DNA of 64,000 bases from Sphingopyxis sp. USTB-05 (GCF_023822045.1 NZ_CP084712.1:2604001-2668000), one strand, 5' to 3'; shown: positions 25,237-35,180, numbered from the stretch's first letter. The notes: generated by a model not told the origin, from the letters alone. Made by a program: numbers and translations.

Positions 25237-26199
25237 ATGACACGGTTCAATGCCAAATCGACCACCGACGACGTGCTTTCGGGCGTCGACCTTTCGGGCA
25301 AGCGCTTCCTCGTCACCGGCGTCTCCGCCGGGCTCGGCGTCGAGACCGCCCGCGCCCTTGTCGCCCATGGCGCCGATGTGGTCGGCGCAGCGCGCGACCT
25401 CGCCAAGGCGGAAAGCGCGACCGGAGCCGTCCGCGATGCGGCAAAGGCCGGCGGCGGCAGCTTCGAGCTGATCCAGCTCGACCTCGCCTCGCTCGCCAGT
25501 GTCCGCGCCGCCGCCGATGCGCTCGTCGCCGACGGCCGTCCGTTCGACGTCGTCATCGCCAATGCCGGCGTGATGGCTGCCCCCTTCGGCAAGACCGCCG
25601 ACGGCTTCGAAACGCAGTTCGGCACCAACCATTTGGGTCACTTCACCTTCGTCAATCGCATCGCGTCGTTGATCAAGGATGGCGGCCGCTTCGTCAGCCT
25701 GGCTTCGTCGGGGCACCGCTTCTCCGACGTCAACCTGGAGGACCCGAACTTCGACCGCGGCGACTATGAGCCTTGGGCCGCCTACGGCCGTTCCAAGACC
25801 GCAAACATCCTCTTCGCGTTAGAATTCGACCGCCGTCACAAGGATCGCGGCGTGCGCGGCATCGCGCTTCACCCAGGCGGCATCCACACCGAACTGGGCC
25901 GCCACCTCGACGAAGGCGCTCTCGAGGCGCTTGTCGAACAGATCAACGCCTCTGCCCGCGAAGCGGGCGGCGAAGCGTTCGAGTTCAAATCGATCCCGCA
26001 AGGTGCAGCTACCTCGGTCTGGGCCGCTGCGGTCGCCGATCCGGCGGAGGTCGGCGGTCGCTATCTCGAGGATTGCCACGTCGCCGAGCTTGCCGACGAC
26101 GACGGACTGCGCGCTGGCGTTCGCGCTTATGCGATCGATCCCGACAACGCCAAGGCGCTGTGGGTGAAGAGCGAAGAGCTGGTCGGCGAGCGCTTCTGA
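25237..26199 (+). CDS. Short-chain dehydrogenase/reductase
   Basis: A 320-aa SDR. It has the cofactor loop TGVSAGLGVETARAL, NAGVMAAPFG and the catalytic YGRSK (Tyr-xxx-Lys), with the family Ser in LASSGHR. It is longer than classical 250-aa SDRs and resembles retinol-dehydrogenase/WWOX-like reductases. The substrate is unknown. AAGGAG lies 9 bases upstream. It is probably controlled by the divergent AraC regulator and ends at a hairpin. Confidence 0.87.
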   Translation: MTRFNAKSTTDDVLSGVDLSGKRFLVTGVSAGLGVETARALVAHGADVVGAARDLAKAESATGAVRDAAKAGGGSFELIQLDLASLASVRAAADALVADGRPFDVVIANAGVMAAPFGKTADGFETQFGTNHLGHFTFVNRIASLIKDGGRFVSLASSGHRFSDVNLEDPNFDRGDYEPWAAYGRSKTANILFALEFDRRHKDRGVRGIALHPGGIHTELGRHLDEGALEALVEQINASAREAGGEAFEFKSIPQGAATSVWAAAVADPAEVGGRYLEDCHVAELADDDGLRAGVRAYAIDPDNAKALWVKSEELVGERF

Positions 26200-26211
26200 G
26201 CCCGCCCCGGG

Positions 26212-26235
26212 GGGCGGCCCGTTCGCGGGTCGCCC
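26212..26235. terminator. Hairpin between convergent genes
   Basis: GGGCGGCCCG and CGGGTCGCCC form a stem (one mismatch) around a stable TTCG tetraloop. It lies between the SDR stop and the stop of the convergent gene. There is no T run; it probably works in both directions. Confidence 0.55.
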
Positions 26236-27308
26236 TATTCGGCGGTCCGCTTCGCCCGTCGGCGGCGCCACAGGATCAGACCGCCGACACCAAGCCCGAA
26301 CAGTCCGGCCATTCCGGGCTCGGGCACGGGCGTCGCACCGCCGCCGGTCGAGCTGTCGCCGCCGCTCGATCCGCCCGGGGGCGACGTCGTATAGCCGCCC
26401 TTGAAGGTGCCGATGTGCATCTCGCCATTCTGCTTGAGATTGCCGAATACCGCCGATCCCTGGATATAATTGCGCGTCTCGGCATCGGCCAGCGGCGCGA
26501 GCACCGACCCGCCCCATGCGGTGGTCAGCTTCAAATCCTCCGCCTCGGGGAAGTTCCAGATCACCCGCTCGCCCAGATTGTTCGTACCGCCCAGGAAATT
26601 GTCGTTGAGGTTGATCGACCGGCCGCTGACGTTGACGATCGCGGTGTCGGCGCCGTTCAGGTTGAACTGGATCTCACCGATCTTGTCGAGGTCGGCAGCG
26701 GTGATGTTGAACACGGCAAGCCCCTGTGCATTGGGCTGCGCGGTAAAGGTGCCGCGATTGCCCTGCACCGTAAGCTGACTGTTCGATTTAAGCGTGCCCA
26801 TCTCGAACGACAGGCTGCTCATGCTGCCTTTGAGTTCGGTTTTCTGCTGTTGCAGCCCCAACCCAAATCCCGGATTGCTCGCGTCGAGGTTCGAAATCAC
26901 GCTATTCTGGTTGACGTTGGTGTTGCTGATCGTCCCGCCGACCTTCACCGTCTGGTTCGGGCCGTTAAGGTTGAAGCCGCTCGACACATTGCCGCCGACC
27001 ACCGCACCCGATCCGTTGTTGAGGTTCTTGTGGCTACCCGTGACATTGCCGACGACGGTCAGTCCCGGCTGGCCATTCGGCGAGGTCGTGGCGCGGATGC
27101 CGTAATTCGACGAATTGCCGCTGAGGTTGCCGCCGACGAAAGTGCGCCCCTCGACTTCGGACGAGGATTCAAGGTTCCCGAGTACCACCAGGTTCCATTC
27201 GCGCAGCGCGTCAACGCCGGTGATCGCCTTGCTTTGAGCAAGACCGGGCAGCGTCAAAGCGGTCGCTATGATCGCGGCGGGAAACAGGGAGCGGGTCGAG
27301 AAGGCCAC
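26235..27308 (-). CDS. Choice-of-anchor A protein with PEP-CTERM anchor
   Basis: A 357-aa secreted protein. A signal peptide (about residues 1-25) precedes a beta-rich choice-of-anchor A domain (ALREWNLVVLGNLESSSEVE, then repeated VVGNV/VVGGNV/KVGGTI units). A Gly/Ser linker leads to a sorting tail: VPEPGMAGLFGLGVGGLILW and an RRRRAKR end. That tail is the PEP-CTERM signal handled by exosortase in Gram-negatives, so the protein is likely displayed or released with exopolysaccharide. No exosortase gene is in the window. Asn/Gly-rich repeats suggest a structural role. Confidence 0.88.
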   Translation of the reverse strand: MAFSTRSLFPAAIIATALTLPGLAQSKAITGVDALREWNLVVLGNLESSSEVEGRTFVGGNLSGNSSNYGIRATTSPNGQPGLTVVGNVTGSHKNLNNGSGAVVGGNVSSGFNLNGPNQTVKVGGTISNTNVNQNSVISNLDASNPGFGLGLQQQKTELKGSMSSLSFEMGTLKSNSQLTVQGNRGTFTAQPNAQGLAVFNITAADLDKIGEIQFNLNGADTAIVNVSGRSINLNDNFLGGTNNLGERVIWNFPEAEDLKLTTAWGGSVLAPLADAETRNYIQGSAVFGNLKQNGEMHIGTFKGGYTTSPPGGSSGGDSSTGGGATPVPEPGMAGLFGLGVGGLILWRRRRAKRTAE

Positions 27309-27461
27309 GGGTTTATCGTCCAGTTTTCAATGAGAAGGCGCGGGCGCCCATAGGGCGTTCGTCGCTGCGTTTACACCGAAGTGCGACGGACCGTTGTCCC
27401 GTTCCGAAACAGCAGCTCAAAACCGTCGCGCAGCCGTGCCAAAATCGCGGCGGACGCGACG

Positions 27462-28133
27462 TCAGCCGATGGAAAAGAACCCGGTGACCGTCAAACGCCC
27501 GCGCCCGGGGTCGGCGGCCAGTCCGTTTTCCGGCGAAATCGCCCCGCTATGGAGGTTCCAGCTACGATAGAGCAGCGCGCGATTATAGCGCGCCGGTTCG
27601 GTGCGAATGCATTCGAACAGCGGCGTATCGCCCAATATATATTCGGGCGGTGGGACGCCTCCATGGCGCAATTCGATGTCGAGGTGCCGAAAGAACAGGT
27701 CCCGCTTCGCTTCATCCACCGTTTCGAAACCCGTCGAGCGGTGGCGGAAGAAAGCGGTCCCATCGCCGCCCGCCGGCGACAGATAATGGACCAGCGCAAT
27801 ACGATCCTCGGTGAAGGCATCGATATGCGGCAGGCGCTGCGGGACAGAGAGCGCGCTCGGCGGCGTCGAGACGATCGAGAAGCTCGCGTCGACGACCTGC
27901 ACCGGCCCCGCCCGCCCGAAAGCTTTGGCAGCCGCGTCCGCGATGATGGGAAGCTGTGTCGCAAGATAATCGGCGGGAAGCGCCGCACGCACCCCCGGGA
28001 AATGGTTGAGCGCCGGGGTAAAATCGGCCGTCTGCGCAAAGCTCCGCAAGACATCGGCATCGGGCGCGAAATCGTCGAGGACGACAAGCGGCTGCGCCTC
28101 CGCCCCGATCGTCTCGATACGCACCGTCGTCAT
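27462..28133 (-). CDS. DUF6445 protein, 2-oxoglutarate oxygenase-like
   Basis: A protein of 223 aa that I place in the DUF6445 family. IDAFTEDRIALVHYLSPAGG and FFRHRSTGFE give an H-x-D-like metal pair and a later LYRSWNLHSGAI gives another His, a layout like 2-oxoglutarate/Fe(II) oxygenases. The reaction is unknown. Start 28133 is chosen because ATG overlaps the TGA of the upstream sigma gene (ATGA). A GTG three codons earlier is possible. It is the last gene of the DGPF-sigma operon. Confidence 0.72.
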   Translation of the reverse strand: MTTVRIETIGAEAQPLVVLDDFAPDADVLRSFAQTADFTPALNHFPGVRAALPADYLATQLPIIADAAAKAFGRAGPVQVVDASFSIVSTPPSALSVPQRLPHIDAFTEDRIALVHYLSPAGGDGTAFFRHRSTGFETVDEAKRDLFFRHLDIELRHGGVPPPEYILGDTPLFECIRTEPARYNRALLYRSWNLHSGAISPENGLAADPGRGRLTVTGFFSIG

Positions 28134-29392
28134 TCGGCGCACGCCCCGGCGCGCGCCAACAGGAAATCGCGTTCGCGCTCGTTGCTCGACAGCGCCGCTG
28201 CCGCCTCGAATTCTCTCTTCGCTTCACCCAGTCGCCCGGCGCGAAACAGGAAGTCGCCGCGCGCGGCGGGTAGTGGCGCATAATATCGGAGCGCAGCCGC
28301 CTGGGCAATCTCATCGACCAGCCGTAATCCAGCCTCCGGCCCGAACGCCATGCTATGCGCGACCGCGCGGTTGAGTTCGACCACCGGCGACGGCATCACC
28401 TGTCCCAGCCGGTCGTAGAGCGCAGCAATGCGAACCCAGTCAGTGTCCCCGGCCGAGCGCGCCCGGGCATGGCAGGCCGCAAGCGCCGCCTGCAAAGCAT
28501 AGGGCCCGTCGGCACCGCCCAGCGCCTCGGCGCGCGCCAGCGCATTCAGTCCGCGACGGATCAGCAACTGGTCCCACCGCGCCCGGTTCTGCTCGGTCAG
28601 CGGTACGAACCGCCCGTCGGGTCCAGCCCTCGCCGCGAGCCGCGACGCCTGAATTTCCATCAGCGCGAGCAGGCCCGACACCTCGGGCTGTTCGGGCATC
28701 AGCCCGGCAAGGATGCGCCCCAGCCGCTGCGCCTCGGCACAGAGCGGCGGACGAACCAGCGACGGCCCCGTAGTCGCGGCATAGCCTTCGTTGAAGATGA
28801 GATAGACGACCTCCAGCACCGATCCGAGCCGCGCTTGAAGCTCCGCGCCGCGCGGCACTTCGAACGCCACCCCCGCCTTCGCTATCGCCTTTTTCGCCCG
28901 CGTAATCCGCGCCGCAATCGCGGCTTCGTTCGACAGGAACGCGCGCGCGATTTCTTCGACCGTCAGCCCACCGACCAGCCGCAGCGTCAGCGCCGCGCGC
29001 CCCTCGGGCGAAATGACGGGATGACAGGCGGCGAAGATCAGCCCGAGCAATTCGTCGCCCAGCGGGTCGTCGAGCGCCGCCTCGACCGCCTCCGCGCTCA
29101 TGTCGCGCTCCTCGTCCAGTTCGCGGGCGATTTCGGCATGTTTTCGCTCCCGCATCGCATGGTGCCGCACCCCGTCGATCAGGCGCCGTTTCGCCGCAGC
29201 GGTCAGCCAGGCGCCCGGATTGCCCGGCACCCCCGACTTCGGCCATTCGGTCAGCGCGATCAGCAGCGCCTCCTGCGCCAGTTCCTCGGCCCGGTCGACG
29301 TCGCGCGTCGTCCGGGCGAGCGCGGCGATCAGCCGCGCTCGCTCGATCCGGAACACCGCCTCGATCGCTCGGTGGGTTTCATCGGCCGCCAT
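28130..29392 (-). CDS. ECF42-type RNA polymerase sigma factor
   Basis: A protein of 420 aa. Region sigma2 ([20 protein letters not shown]), sigma4 ([20 protein letters not shown], then [15 protein letters not shown]) and a long C-terminal extension of about 200 residues ([31 protein letters not shown]) define the ECF42 group, known for a TPR-like C-terminal domain and a neighbouring DGPF protein. Exactly that neighbour is upstream. The start at 29392 ([17 protein letters not shown]) fits the family; 29431 is an alternative. There is no anti-sigma factor nearby, as known for this group. Confidence 0.9.
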   Translation of the reverse strand: MAADETHRAIEAVFRIERARLIAALARTTRDVDRAEELAQEALLIALTEWPKSGVPGNPGAWLTAAAKRRLIDGVRHHAMRERKHAEIARELDEERDMSAEAVEAALDDPLGDELLGLIFAACHPVISPEGRAALTLRLVGGLTVEEIARAFLSNEAAIAARITRAKKAIAKAGVAFEVPRGAELQARLGSVLEVVYLIFNEGYAATTGPSLVRPPLCAEAQRLGRILAGLMPEQPEVSGLLALMEIQASRLAARAGPDGRFVPLTEQNRARWDQLLIRRGLNALARAEALGGADGPYALQAALAACHARARSAGDTDWVRIAALYDRLGQVMPSPVVELNRAVAHSMAFGPEAGLRLVDEIAQAAALRYYAPLPAARGDFLFRAGRLGEAKREFEAAAALSSNERERDFLLARAGACAE

Positions 29393-29446
29393 GCCTGCCT
29401 TCTCGGGCACCGAAGCGTCAGAGGCAAGCATGGCAGCGGGCGCGAC

Positions 29447-29878
29447 CTATTCGCCGCTCAGCTTCTCGCGCAGCTTCTGTTCCTGCTCGGCGAGTTCGGG
29501 CGTCAACGCCTCGCCGAAATCCTCCATCTCGTAAAAGGGACGGATTTCGAGATCGCTCGGCCCAGGCATCGGGTTCGGACAACGCTTCGCCCAGGCGACC
29601 GCCTCGTCCATGTCCTTGACCTCCCAGACCCAATAGCCCGCGACGAGTTCGCGCGTTTCGGCAAAGGGCCCGTCGATCACCGTCCGGCTCGCGCCGTCGA
29701 ACGCGATCCGCTTGCCGAACGACGAGGGCTTCAGCCCGTCGCCGTCGACCATCACGCCGGCATTGACCAGTTCCTCGTTATACTTGCCCATCGCCTCGAA
29801 CATTGCGGTCATGTCCTCGGTCGGCGGCAGGCCCTTTTCGCTGTCTTCGGTCGCTTTCACGAAAACCATCACACGCAT
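29447..29878 (-). CDS. DGPF/YCII-domain protein, ECF42 partner
   Basis: A 143-aa protein of the YCII-related superfamily. The name-giving [15 protein letters not shown] is present, as is [17 protein letters not shown] at the start. Such proteins are the usual gene partners and likely targets of ECF42 sigma factors; the biochemical role is unknown. The start at 29878 has GGAGAT 7 bases upstream. It is first in an operon with the sigma factor and DUF6445. Confidence 0.88.
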   Translation of the reverse strand: MRVMVFVKATEDSEKGLPPTEDMTAMFEAMGKYNEELVNAGVMVDGDGLKPSSFGKRIAFDGASRTVIDGPFAETRELVAGYWVWEVKDMDEAVAWAKRCPNPMPGPSDLEIRPFYEMEDFGEALTPELAEQEQKLREKLSGE

Positions 29879-29968
29879 TTTCCATCTCCTTTTAGACGGG
29901 CCAACAGCGGCTCCTGCCAACACGACGAACGAGCCGCCGCCAAATCGACACGAGCTGAGAAAAAAATT

Positions 29969-30982
29969 TCAGGCTACCTCGGCCAGCGACTGCGGGGTCG
30001 AGAAACGCTGGCGATATTCATTCGGCGACAGCCCGATCAGACGGTGGAACAATTTGCGGAACGCCGCCGCATCCTCATACCCCACGCCCCAAGCGATCTG
30101 GTCGACGGTGCGCTTCGTGAACTCCAGCAGTTCGCGCGCCTTGCCGACGCGGATATGCTGGACATATTCGACCGGGGTCATCCCCGTCGCCGCCTTGAAG
30201 CGCCGTTGGAAGGTCCGCTCCTCCATTCCCGCCTCGCCGGCCATATCCGCGACCGCGACCGGTCCCGCCCCCCGCGCCTGCAGCCAATGCTGCACCTTCA
30301 ATACCGCCTCGTCCCCATGCGTCAGCTTCGGCGCAAAGCTCGCATAATGTTTCTGCTCGCGTCCCGACGGGTCGATCAGCAGGAAGCGGGCCGTCTCCAT
30401 CATCACCGTCGGCCCCAGCAGCCGCTCGACGATCCGCAGCCCCAGGTCGGTCCACGCCATCAGCCCGCCCGCGGTGACGATATCGCCATCGTCGACCACC
30501 ATCCGGTCGGCCTCCATCCGCACGTCGGGAAAGCGGCTCCGGAACTCCTCGGCAAAGAACCAATGCGTCGTCGCGGGCCGTCCCGCGAGCAATCCCGTCG
30601 CCGCCAGCGCAAACGCCCCGCCGCAATTCGAGGCAAGCACCGTGCCCTGCGCATGTCGATCGAGCAGCCAGCGCGCATAAGGCTCGACCTCGCCCGGTTC
30701 GAGCAATTTGTGCAAGCTGCCCGGCGCGATCAGCACCGCGGGCGAATTGACCGCCGCTTCGCCCGGATGGCTGTCGTACCAGCGCGCAAAGCCGCCTTCA
30801 TCCTGCAACCGCCAGTGACTGACGCGAAGCGGCCGCCGATCATGGTCCACCGCAAAGCGCCCGGCAACGTCGAACAGGTCGGTGATCCCGTGGACCATAC
30901 CCATCTGGCAGTCGGGGTAGGTCATCATCCCGACCTCGACCAGCGGCACAGGGGCGGCGTCCGGCACCTTCAACTTGGGCAT
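29969..30982 (-). CDS. GlxA-type AraC regulator with DJ-1/PfpI domain
   Basis: A 337-aa protein. The N-terminal half is a DJ-1/PfpI-like sensor domain ([39 protein letters not shown] with the Cys at the nucleophile elbow). The C-terminal HTH_18 is [20 protein letters not shown] and [20 protein letters not shown]. The start at 30982 has AAAGGAG upstream. It is divergent from the alpha/beta-hydrolase operon (126-base gap), a likely target. Confidence 0.9.
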   Translation of the reverse strand: MPKLKVPDAAPVPLVEVGMMTYPDCQMGMVHGITDLFDVAGRFAVDHDRRPLRVSHWRLQDEGGFARWYDSHPGEAAVNSPAVLIAPGSLHKLLEPGEVEPYARWLLDRHAQGTVLASNCGGAFALAATGLLAGRPATTHWFFAEEFRSRFPDVRMEADRMVVDDGDIVTAGGLMAWTDLGLRIVERLLGPTVMMETARFLLIDPSGREQKHYASFAPKLTHGDEAVLKVQHWLQARGAGPVAVADMAGEAGMEERTFQRRFKAATGMTPVEYVQHIRVGKARELLEFTKRTVDQIAWGVGYEDAAAFRKLFHRLIGLSPNEYRQRFSTPQSLAEVA

Positions 30983-31108
30983 GTCGGCTCCTTTGTCGGA
31001 ATCGGCCCGGATAATGTCGCGTCCGCCAATCCCGATCAAGCGCGCATCGCCGTATCTGTTGTTTCACCGGACGGACACCCCGCCCTTCAAGTCGAAAGGA
31101 ACCATATC

Positions 31109-31936
31109 ATGACCACCATCACCACCAAGGACGGCACCAACATCTTCTTCAAGGATTGGGGCCCGAAGGACGCCCAGCCCATCGTCTTCTCGCACGGCTG
31201 GCCGCTCAGCGCCGACGCCTGGGACGCGCAGATGGTCTTCTTCGCCAATCAGGGCTTCCGCACCATCGCCCATGACCGCCGCAGCCACGGCCGTTCGGAT
31301 CAGGTCTGGGACAACAACAATATGGACCAATACGCCGACGACCTCGCCGAACTGATCGAACAGCTCGACCTGAAAGACGTCATCCTCGTCGGCCACTCGA
31401 CCGGCGGCGGCGAAGTCACCCGCTATATCGGCCGTCACGGAACGAGCCGCGTCGCCAAGGTCGCGCTGATCGGCGCCGTCCCCCCGCTGATGCTCAAGAC
31501 CGAAGCCAACCCCGGCGGCCTGCCGCTGGACGTCTTCGACGGTATCCGCAAGGGCACGTTCGACAACCGTCCCCATTTCTTCAAGGATCTGACCCTGCCC
31601 TTCTACGGCTATAACCGCGACGGCGCGGTGGTCAGCGAAGCGGTGCGCGACGACTTCGTGCGGCAGGGCATGAACGGCGGCCTCAAGGGCCTGCTCGACA
31701 GCATCCGCGCCTTTTCGGAAAGCGACTTCAACGAGGACCTCAAGAAATTCGACAAGCCGACGCTCGTCCTCCACGGCGATGACGACCAGATCGTGCCGAT
31801 CGGCGCCGCGGCGCTCTCGACTGTCAAGATCGTTAAGCAGGCGGTGCTCAAGGTCTACAAGGGCGGCAGCCACGGCCTGACGATCACCGAACAGGATCGC
31901 TTCAACGCCGATCTTCTCGAATTCATCAACAGCTGA
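31109..31936 (+). CDS. Alpha/beta hydrolase, chloroperoxidase-like
   Basis: A 275-aa alpha/beta hydrolase. The oxyanion [14 protein letters not shown], the nucleophile elbow [15 protein letters not shown], the acid [11 protein letters not shown] and the His in GGSHGLT complete the triad. The family is close to cofactor-free (non-haem) chloroperoxidases/arylesterases; the true substrate is unknown. AAAGGA precedes ATG 31109. It is followed by a membrane protein gene and divergent from the GlxA-type regulator. Confidence 0.9.
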   Translation: MTTITTKDGTNIFFKDWGPKDAQPIVFSHGWPLSADAWDAQMVFFANQGFRTIAHDRRSHGRSDQVWDNNNMDQYADDLAELIEQLDLKDVILVGHSTGGGEVTRYIGRHGTSRVAKVALIGAVPPLMLKTEANPGGLPLDVFDGIRKGTFDNRPHFFKDLTLPFYGYNRDGAVVSEAVRDDFVRQGMNGGLKGLLDSIRAFSESDFNEDLKKFDKPTLVLHGDDDQIVPIGAAALSTVKIVKQAVLKVYKGGSHGLTITEQDRFNADLLEFINS

Positions 31937-31992
31937 TAAGGAAGAGGCGCGGGCCCCCGACCGCGCCTCCTCACTTATAAAGGAGACGTGTC

Positions 31993-32487
31993 ATGATCCT
32001 CGGTTTGACCATCCCGCAATTCACCGCGCTGCATGTCTTGATCAGTTTCGTCGGCATCGGCGCGGGCCTCATCGCCCTTCCCGCTTTCGCCCGCGGCCGT
32101 ATCCTGCCCCGCACCAACGCAATCTTCCTGTGGTTCACCCTGCTCACCAGCCTCACCGGCTTCCTCTTCCCGATCATCGCCTTCACCCCGGCGCTCGGCA
32201 CGGGAATCCTCTCGACGCTGATCCTCGTCGCAGCCTTCTGGGCCTGGTACGGCCGCAAGCTCGCCGGCCGCGCCGCCACCGTCTATGCGGTCAGTGCCAC
32301 CGCCGCGCTCTACCTCAACCTTTTCGTGCTGGTCGTGCAGTCTTTCCTCAAGGTTCCGGCGCTCAACGCGCTGGCGCCGAACGGCACCGAACCGCCGTTT
32401 GCCGCAGCGCAGGGCGCGCTGCTCCTCGCCGCAATCCTCTTCGGATATTTCGCAGTCAAAGCGAGCCGGCGTCCGACTGCGGCCTGA
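31993..32487 (+). CDS. Four-TM membrane protein
   Basis: A 164-aa integral membrane protein with four hydrophobic segments (about residues 8-32, 42-66, 70-86 region, 94-118) and a last one near 136-155. I do not recognise the family. AAAGGAGACG gives a good ribosome site. It is 56 bases after the hydrolase and shares its terminator, so it is probably co-regulated. Confidence 0.75.
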   Translation: MILGLTIPQFTALHVLISFVGIGAGLIALPAFARGRILPRTNAIFLWFTLLTSLTGFLFPIIAFTPALGTGILSTLILVAAFWAWYGRKLAGRAATVYAVSATAALYLNLFVLVVQSFLKVPALNALAPNGTEPPFAAAQGALLLAAILFGYFAVKASRRPTAA

Positions 32488-32509
32488 TTGCAACGCCAAT
32501 CCTACCCAA

Positions 32510-32534
32510 GGGCGGCCCCACGGCCGCCCTTTTT
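32510..32534 (+). terminator. Rho-independent terminator
   Basis: GGGCGGCC / GGCCGCCC stem with CCAC loop followed by five T, 22 bases after the membrane-protein stop. It also faces the convergent CPBP gene. Confidence 0.88.
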
Positions 32535-32537
32535 GCA

Positions 32538-33314
32538 TCACGCCCACAGCGCGTTGAGCGCAATCACGATCGCGACTTCGGTGAAATTGCCGAGCCCGTG
32601 CGCGACGATCGGAGCGAGCAGGCTGCGCGACCGCTCCATCAGCCAGACATAGGTAAGCCCCCATGCAAAGGCATAGATCTGCTGCGCCATTGCCTGGTGA
32701 AAGGGATTGACGGTGAACGACTCCCAGTGCGCCAGCCCGAACATCAACGCGACCAGATAGGCGGCGACGGGCAGATCGAGCGATCCGATCCGCAGCCGTC
32801 CGGGCACGAGCACGACGAGCATCCCGACCAGCAGCCCGCGAAAGATCGTCTCCTCCGCCAGTCCCGTCGTAATCATCCCGAGCAGATAACCCGCGGAATC
32901 GAGCGGTGCTTTCGAATAGCTCATGTCGGGCGCCGTCTGCGCTGCGAGTGCGGGCCAGTAATCGGCGACCAGCATCACAAGGCCCATCCCGACCCCGATC
33001 AGCGCCGCGACACCCGCATAACTCGCGCCCGGCGGCCAGCGCAGATGCGGATCGGTAGCGGGCAGCAATCGGCGCATGACGAGGACTGCGGCTAGACCGA
33101 GCAGCGCCTGAAAGGCGATCGCAAGAAGCAGAAAGACCGACACATAACCATCCCACAGCGGCGTCCCCGCACGATAGATTTCTCGCGCGGGAATACGGCC
33201 GAGTTCGAGAATGACCTGCATCAGCACCGCCGCCAGCACGATCGGCCAGAAGCGGAAACGAAAACCGGAAAGCGCCACCAAGGGGCGCGGCGAAGCGGGG
33301 GATGGATTTGTCAT
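32538..33314 (-). CDS. CPBP-family intramembrane protease
   Basis: A 258-aa multi-pass membrane protein of the CPBP/Abi (CAAX-protease-like) family. The motif EETIFRGLLVG (Glu-Glu-xxx-Arg), FGLAHWESF (second motif His) and AHGLGNFTEV (third) provide the metal site. About seven to eight hydrophobic segments are seen. Substrates are unknown. It is convergent with the hydrolase operon. Confidence 0.87.
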   Translation of the reverse strand: MTNPSPASPRPLVALSGFRFRFWPIVLAAVLMQVILELGRIPAREIYRAGTPLWDGYVSVFLLLAIAFQALLGLAAVLVMRRLLPATDPHLRWPPGASYAGVAALIGVGMGLVMLVADYWPALAAQTAPDMSYSKAPLDSAGYLLGMITTGLAEETIFRGLLVGMLVVLVPGRLRIGSLDLPVAAYLVALMFGLAHWESFTVNPFHQAMAQQIYAFAWGLTYVWLMERSRSLLAPIVAHGLGNFTEVAIVIALNALWA

Positions 33315-33405
33315 GCACCGAGTCTAGGCTGGAAGGGCCCGGCGCTTCTTGAACTAATGTGATGCTTAGTAGCGGGTTTCGACCGATCGCTGCCCTCCAC
33401 ATCCT

Positions 33406-33497
33406 CGTCACCCCGGACTTGATCCGGGGTCCCGCCTGATACCGAAGCCAATGGGTGAGTCGAAAAAGCGGGATCCCGGGTCAAGCCCGGGATGACG
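33406..33497. repeat. Palindromic repeat, GTCACCCCGG type
   Basis: Arms CGTCACCCCGGACTTGATCC and the facing GGATCCCGGGTCAAGCCCGG. Almost the same arms as the copy at 14157. Confidence 0.88.
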
Positions 33498-33534
33498 AAT
33501 GGTGGGTATCGACCAGAAGCCCCCTATCTTTCTT

Positions 33535-33606
33535 CGTCATCCCGGACTTGATCCGGGATCCATAGCCGCACCATCGTCATGGACCCCGGATCAAGTTCGG
33601 CGTGAC
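33535..33606. repeat. Palindromic repeat, GTCATCCCGG type
   Basis: CGTCATCCCGGACTTGATCC faces GGACCCCGGATCAAGTTCGG across a short centre. A tandem neighbour of the copy at 33406. Confidence 0.85.
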
Positions 33607-33844
33607 GAGGGTGACGATTGAATGGCAGCGTCCCACCCCAACACCGACATCAACCACGCGCAAAAAAACGCTGTCCTACATTCCCCCGCCGTGCCAGCCT
33701 CCGCTCAGCTCTTTGAAATCGTCGACTTCCGCAGCCGCTCCTGAACGACAAGAGAATTTTTTCGGCGCGCACCGGCTTATCGTTTCTCGCCCTAAGTTCA
33801 CTAAGGACACAATTTCGATGCACGCATGCGGGGCTTTTGTGGCT

Positions 33845-34543
33845 TTAGGCCTCTGCTGCAGCCGCTGTTCGTTCACCGAACGCACACCGCCATCGCCGCG
33901 GCGACATCCCGGTCAGCTTCGTCACCGCTCGCGTCATATGCGCCTGATCGGCATAGCCCGCCTCCACCGCGACCCCGGCGAGGCAATCATCGCCCGCAAC
34001 GATCATCCGCCAGGCCCGCTTCGCCCGGCAATCGGCGCGATAGGCGGCGGGCGACACGCCGTAGAGCTTCTCAATGCTGCGCGAAACATGTTCGCGCGAT
34101 TGTCCATGCGCCGCGGCCCATTCGCCGATCCGCGGCGATACCGACGTGCGCAGCGCCTTCGACAAACGGTCGGGCAGATCGCCGTCGTTGGCAGCTGTCG
34201 CCGGAGCAAGTCCATCAAGCAATGCGACAACCGCCTCGACGGGGTCGCGTTCGGCCAGCCGTATGATGTGGTCGGGATCGGCAATATATGCGCGGGCCGG
34301 CCAGTCGCGTCCGTCGAATGGCAGCGGGAGGTCGAGCACGACCGTCCGCTGGGCCGAGATACGGTCGCGGTGCGCCGAAAAAGGGCCATGAAGCAATATT
34401 TCGCCTTCGCATGCCGCGATACGCCCGGCATCGCCCGCTTCTTCATAAGCGCCCGCCAGCACCAGTGTCGCATAGGGTTCGCGATGGTGGTGGCGCGCAA
34501 TATCCGCCGCGGCGGGCAACAGACTGGGCTGGAGCAACTGCAT
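33845..34543 (-). CDS. AraC-family transcriptional regulator
   Basis: A protein of 232 aa with a divergent sensor part (about residues 1-130) and a clear AraC HTH at the C terminus: AAHGQSREHVSRSIEKLYGV and AGVAVEAGYADQAHMTRAVT. The start at 34543 (MQLLQPSLLP) has AGGGTG upstream; a GTG at 34585 is possible. It is divergent from the VOC gene (155-base gap), which may be its target. Confidence 0.82.
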   Translation of the reverse strand: MQLLQPSLLPAAADIARHHHREPYATLVLAGAYEEAGDAGRIAACEGEILLHGPFSAHRDRISAQRTVVLDLPLPFDGRDWPARAYIADPDHIIRLAERDPVEAVVALLDGLAPATAANDGDLPDRLSKALRTSVSPRIGEWAAAHGQSREHVSRSIEKLYGVSPAAYRADCRAKRAWRMIVAGDDCLAGVAVEAGYADQAHMTRAVTKLTGMSPRRWRCAFGERTAAAAEA

Positions 34544-34698
34544 CGCGACACCCTGTCGCGCCCGGCGGCGGACCGCAATCGCCACCGGACGAACATCGTC
34601 TGCGCGTCGATGGACAACAGCGGCACACGCCGATTAGACATTGCCAAACCGCCGGGCTTCCCCGTCCGGCTCCGCGTTTTCTTTCAGGAGCGACAGCC

Positions 34699-35115
34699 AT
34701 GCATCCCCCCTTTGCCCTTCGCGCGATCGACCATGTCGTGCTTCGGGTCGTCGATATCGACCGCATGGCCGGATTTTACCGCGAGGTTCTCGGCTGCACT
34801 GACGAGCGCACCCAATCGGAAATCGGCCTTTATCAGCTCCGCGCGGGCAGTTCGCTGATCGATCTCGTCACCATCGACGGCAAGCTTGGCGCGATGGGCG
34901 GGGCAGCGCCGGGGGCGGAAGGCCGCAACGTCGATCATTTCGCCATCGCGGTCGCCCCGTTCGATGAGGTCGCCATCCGTGCGCATCTCGACCGGCACGG
35001 CATCCGCGTCGAACAGTCCGGCCCGCGCTACGGCGCCGAAGGCGAAGGACCTTCAATCTATATCAGCGACCCGGAGGGCAATATCGTGGAACTGAAGGGC
35101 CCCGCCTTCGACTGA
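34699..35115 (+). CDS. VOC-superfamily (glyoxalase-like) protein
   Basis: A 138-aa VOC fold. RAIDHVVLRVVDIDRMAGFY, NVDHFAIAV and SDPEGNIVELKGP show the paired metal-ligand positions (His and Glu). Members act as glyoxalases, dioxygenases or binding proteins; substrate unknown. CAGGAG lies 10 bases upstream. Confidence 0.88.
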   Translation: MHPPFALRAIDHVVLRVVDIDRMAGFYREVLGCTDERTQSEIGLYQLRAGSSLIDLVTIDGKLGAMGGAAPGAEGRNVDHFAIAVAPFDEVAIRAHLDRHGIRVEQSGPRYGAEGEGPSIYISDPEGNIVELKGPAFD

Positions 35116-35180
35116 GCATCTTGCACTGCCTTCCGTTTACGTTAAGGTCAGTTGCAAACAGCAACCGGAGAGACTGATTC

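Larger units (their letters stand above)
33315..33844. other. 530-base intergenic stretch with palindromic repeats
   Basis: This contains two GTCA-CCCGG palindromes (33406-33497 and 33535-33606). The remainder is unremarkable, with AT-rich sequence around 33740-33830. No gene passes scrutiny. Confidence 0.7.

Noticed and set aside
27367..27461. Coding-like 30-codon stretch on the minus strand after the DUF6445 stop
   Set aside because: It reads like protein in a shifted frame but has no start codon or ribosome site, and the DUF6445 gene ends cleanly; could be a decayed tail at most.
28355..31936. An 1193-codon plus-strand open frame
   Set aside because: Most of it is antisense to the ECF42, DGPF and GlxA-type genes and has no family match; only the last 275 codons, from 31109, are the alpha/beta hydrolase.
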